A stretch of 64,000 nucleotides of DNA, from positions 62,001-126,000 of the forward strand of contig NZ_VJVZ01000012.1 of the NCBI RefSeq assembly GCF_007097145.1, in the 5' to 3' direction. This DNA comes from Flavobacterium zepuense. GTDB lineage: Bacteria > Bacteroidota > Bacteroidia > Flavobacteriales > Flavobacteriaceae. Shown piece by piece: positions 62,244 through 64,000 of this stretch (position 1 is its first letter; each line of letters begins with the position of its first letter). The notes under the pieces were generated by a model. It ran no database searches, was not told the origin of the DNA, and saw only the letters and a list, made by a program, of their open reading frames with translations. The translations under genes were made by a program, and so were the position numbers.

Positions 62244-63884
62244 TTATTTACCTAAAAACGCCTTTAATAAAAACGTAGTAGAGCTGTCATGCTGTTTAAC
62301 ATCACCGCTGTTAATTTCGCCAAGGATAGAGTTAGCCAATTGCTTGCCCAGCTCTACGCCCCACTGGTCGTAGCTAAAAATGTTCCAGATAACACCCTGA
62401 ACAAATATTTTGTGTTCGTAAAGTGCTACAAGTGATCCTAAAGTTTCTGGTGTAAGCTTTTTGATAAGCAATGTATTGGTAGGCTTGTTACCTGTAAATA
62501 TTTTGAATGGTGTAAGGTAATCGGCTTTTTCTCCGGTAACACCGGCTTTATCAAACTCAGCGCGAACTACCGCTTCGGCCTTACCGTTAAGCAGGGCTTC
62601 GGTTTGGGCGAAGAAGTTAGACATTAATTTATCATGGTGGTCTTTATTACCATAAAGCGGCTCAATGAAACCAATAAAGTCGGTTGGGATCAATTTAGTA
62701 CCCTGGTGAATTAACTGGAAGAAAGCATGCTGGCTGTTAGTGCCCGGCTCTCCCCAAATAATGGTACCCGTTTGGTAGTTAACCGGTTTGCCATCGCGGC
62801 CCACGCTCTTACCGTTACTCTCCATAATACCCTGTTGCAGGTATGGGGCAAGTTTTTGAAGGTACTGCGTGTACGGGATAAGCGCTTCGCTTTCGGCACC
62901 AAAAAAGTTGTTGTACCAAACGCTAAGCAGTGCCAATACCACCGGGATGTTCTCCTCAAAAGCAGCGGTACGGAAATGCTCATCCATATCGTGCGCACCA
63001 TTAAGCAACCCGTCAAAATTATCAAAGCCTACCGCAAGAGCAATAGACAAACCTACGGCGCTCCATAACGAGAAACGGCCGCCAACCCAGTCCCACATCG
63101 GGAAAACGTTGTTAGGGTCTATACCAAACTCGGTAACTTTTTGTATGTTGGTAGATACTGCCACAAAATGCTTGGCAACATCGGCCTGGGATGCGGTTTT
63201 AAGGAACCAGTCCCTGGCAGTTTCAGCATTGGTAAGGGTTTCCTGTGTTGTAAAGGTTTTAGATGCAATTACAAACAGGGTAGTTTCAGGGTTTAGGCCT
63301 TTAAGGCTTTCCATTACGTGGTCGCCATCTACGTTAGATATAAAACGCACGTTAAGCGGTGTCTTGTAATATTTAAGGGCCTCTACCACCATGTTAGGGC
63401 CAAGGTCAGACCCGCCGATACCCACGTTAACCACATCGGTAAACGGTTTGCCGGTATAACCCGTCTGGCTACCGCTGATGATAGCCTCTGTAAAGGCTTT
63501 TATCTTGTTTTTAACGGCATATACCTCCGGCAATACATTCTCGCCATCCACAAGCACGTTAGCGCTTTCAGGGGCACGTAACGCAGTGTGAAGCACCGCA
63601 CGGCCTTCGGTACGGTTTATGGCATCGCCACCAAAATAGCTTTCTATCGCACCACTAAGGTCTACCTGCTTAGCAAGATCCTGTAGTAGCTCTAAAGTTT
63701 TTGGGTTGATGATGTTTTTAGAATAATCTACTAAAAAGTCGTTCCATTTAATGTGGAATTTTTCTGCTCTTTGTGTATCGGCAGCAAACATATCCTGCAT
63801 AGAGGCATTTTGCATTTCGGCAAAATGATCTTTAAGCGATTGCCAGGCAGCGGTACTTGTTGGGTTAATGTTTTGTAGTGCCAT
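62244..63884 (-). CDS. pgi: Glucose-6-phosphate isomerase
   Basis: Interconverts glucose-6-phosphate and fructose-6-phosphate. 546 residues. VGIGGSDLGPNMV, FVIASKTFTTQETLTNA, DWVGGRFSLWSAVGLS and the C-terminal SYDQWGVELGKQLA are the standard Pgi signatures, with the catalytic Glu in MESNGKSVGRDG. It starts 15 bases after the stop of the previous gene on the same strand, so an operon is likely. Confidence 0.95.
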   Translation of the reverse strand: MALQNINPTSTAAWQSLKDHFAEMQNASMQDMFAADTQRAEKFHIKWNDFLVDYSKNIINPKTLELLQDLAKQVDLSGAIESYFGGDAINRTEGRAVLHTALRAPESANVLVDGENVLPEVYAVKNKIKAFTEAIISGSQTGYTGKPFTDVVNVGIGGSDLGPNMVVEALKYYKTPLNVRFISNVDGDHVMESLKGLNPETTLFVIASKTFTTQETLTNAETARDWFLKTASQADVAKHFVAVSTNIQKVTEFGIDPNNVFPMWDWVGGRFSLWSAVGLSIALAVGFDNFDGLLNGAHDMDEHFRTAAFEENIPVVLALLSVWYNNFFGAESEALIPYTQYLQKLAPYLQQGIMESNGKSVGRDGKPVNYQTGTIIWGEPGTNSQHAFFQLIHQGTKLIPTDFIGFIEPLYGNKDHHDKLMSNFFAQTEALLNGKAEAVVRAEFDKAGVTGEKADYLTPFKIFTGNKPTNTLLIKKLTPETLGSLVALYEHKIFVQGVIWNIFSYDQWGVELGKQLANSILGEINSGDVKQHDSSTTFLLKAFLGK

Positions 63885-63899
63885 TGTGCTTGTGTGTTT

Positions 63900-64000
63900 T
63901 TATTGAGTGTTGAATTTTTTATCTGCTATACTGTCCAGCTCTTTTTTAAGGGGCGTGCTGTAGGCCAAAAAGCGGGGCTTGTCTTTAGCGTTCATAGGTT
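63900..64000 (-). CDS. C-terminal end of a gene upstream of pgi (cut by window edge)
   Basis: On the reverse strand a frame reads through MNAKDKPRFLAYSTPLKKEL and ends with DSIADKKFNTQ and TAA at 63900. It is 15 bases before pgi, so it is probably the preceding gene of the same operon. The peptide is too short to name; a short gene beginning at its own ATG (63992) is also possible. Confidence 0.5.
   Translation of the reverse strand, partial: PMNAKDKPRFLAYSTPLKKELDSIADKKFNTQ

Overview
The window looks like a chromosomal segment of a Bacteroidota bacterium, most likely a Flavobacterium-like Flavobacteriaceae. Evidence seen directly: moderate-to-low GC, several secreted proteins with type IX secretion (T9SS) C-terminal sorting domains of both type A and type B, a PorZ-like T9SS component next to recO, GH92, and Bacteroidota-type promoters (TTTG-N19-TAnnTTTG). 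No rRNA, tRNA or CRISPR array was seen.

Layout. 1-12.3 kb: T9SS cargo proteins, a DusB-type tRNA-dihydrouridine synthase, a PA0069-type radical SAM protein, a degenerate receiver and an AraC regulator. 12.6-18.9 kb: a complete RND efflux operon (regulator, adaptor, pump, outer-membrane channel) transcribed leftward, with a palindromic operator at its promoter. 19.3-26.8 kb: housekeeping genes (lspA, 5-formyl-THF cyclo-ligase, APC permease, Bax-inhibitor-1 family, proC), a Fic protein bracketed by three identical-geometry inverted repeats, an SDR that lacks the catalytic Tyr, and a TIGR03643 protein.

26.9 to about 54.1 kb: a prophage of siphovirus type. It has a cleavable repressor, two small OB-fold-like proteins, terminase, tail genes and tape measure, head protease/scaffold fusion, capsid, portal, connector, a tail fibre with an SGNH-like domain, and holin, endolysin and a one-piece spanin. 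It contains no integrase, transposase or replication gene, and its head genes lie after the tail genes, so it is either defective/domesticated or relies on host recombination. Reverse-strand cargo sits in it: a lipoprotein carrying a tail-tip-like domain, and a five-gene cassette of small membrane proteins built from a tandemly duplicated gene pair. An O-acyltransferase lies at the right edge. The early gene spacers carry a recurring inverted-repeat linker (GTGGATTTGGTTATTTG), so that small genes look like bounded cassettes. Large palindromes, shared with chromosomal intergenic regions and showing compensatory changes in both arms, are nested in two of the spacers.

54.1-64 kb: recO, porZ, an ALDH7-type dehydrogenase, a secreted GH92 mannosidase, pgi and the tail of another gene. 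The most unusual items are the duplicated membrane-protein cassette, the linker-bounded cassettes, the Fic-flanking repeats and the lipoprotein with a tail-tip domain.
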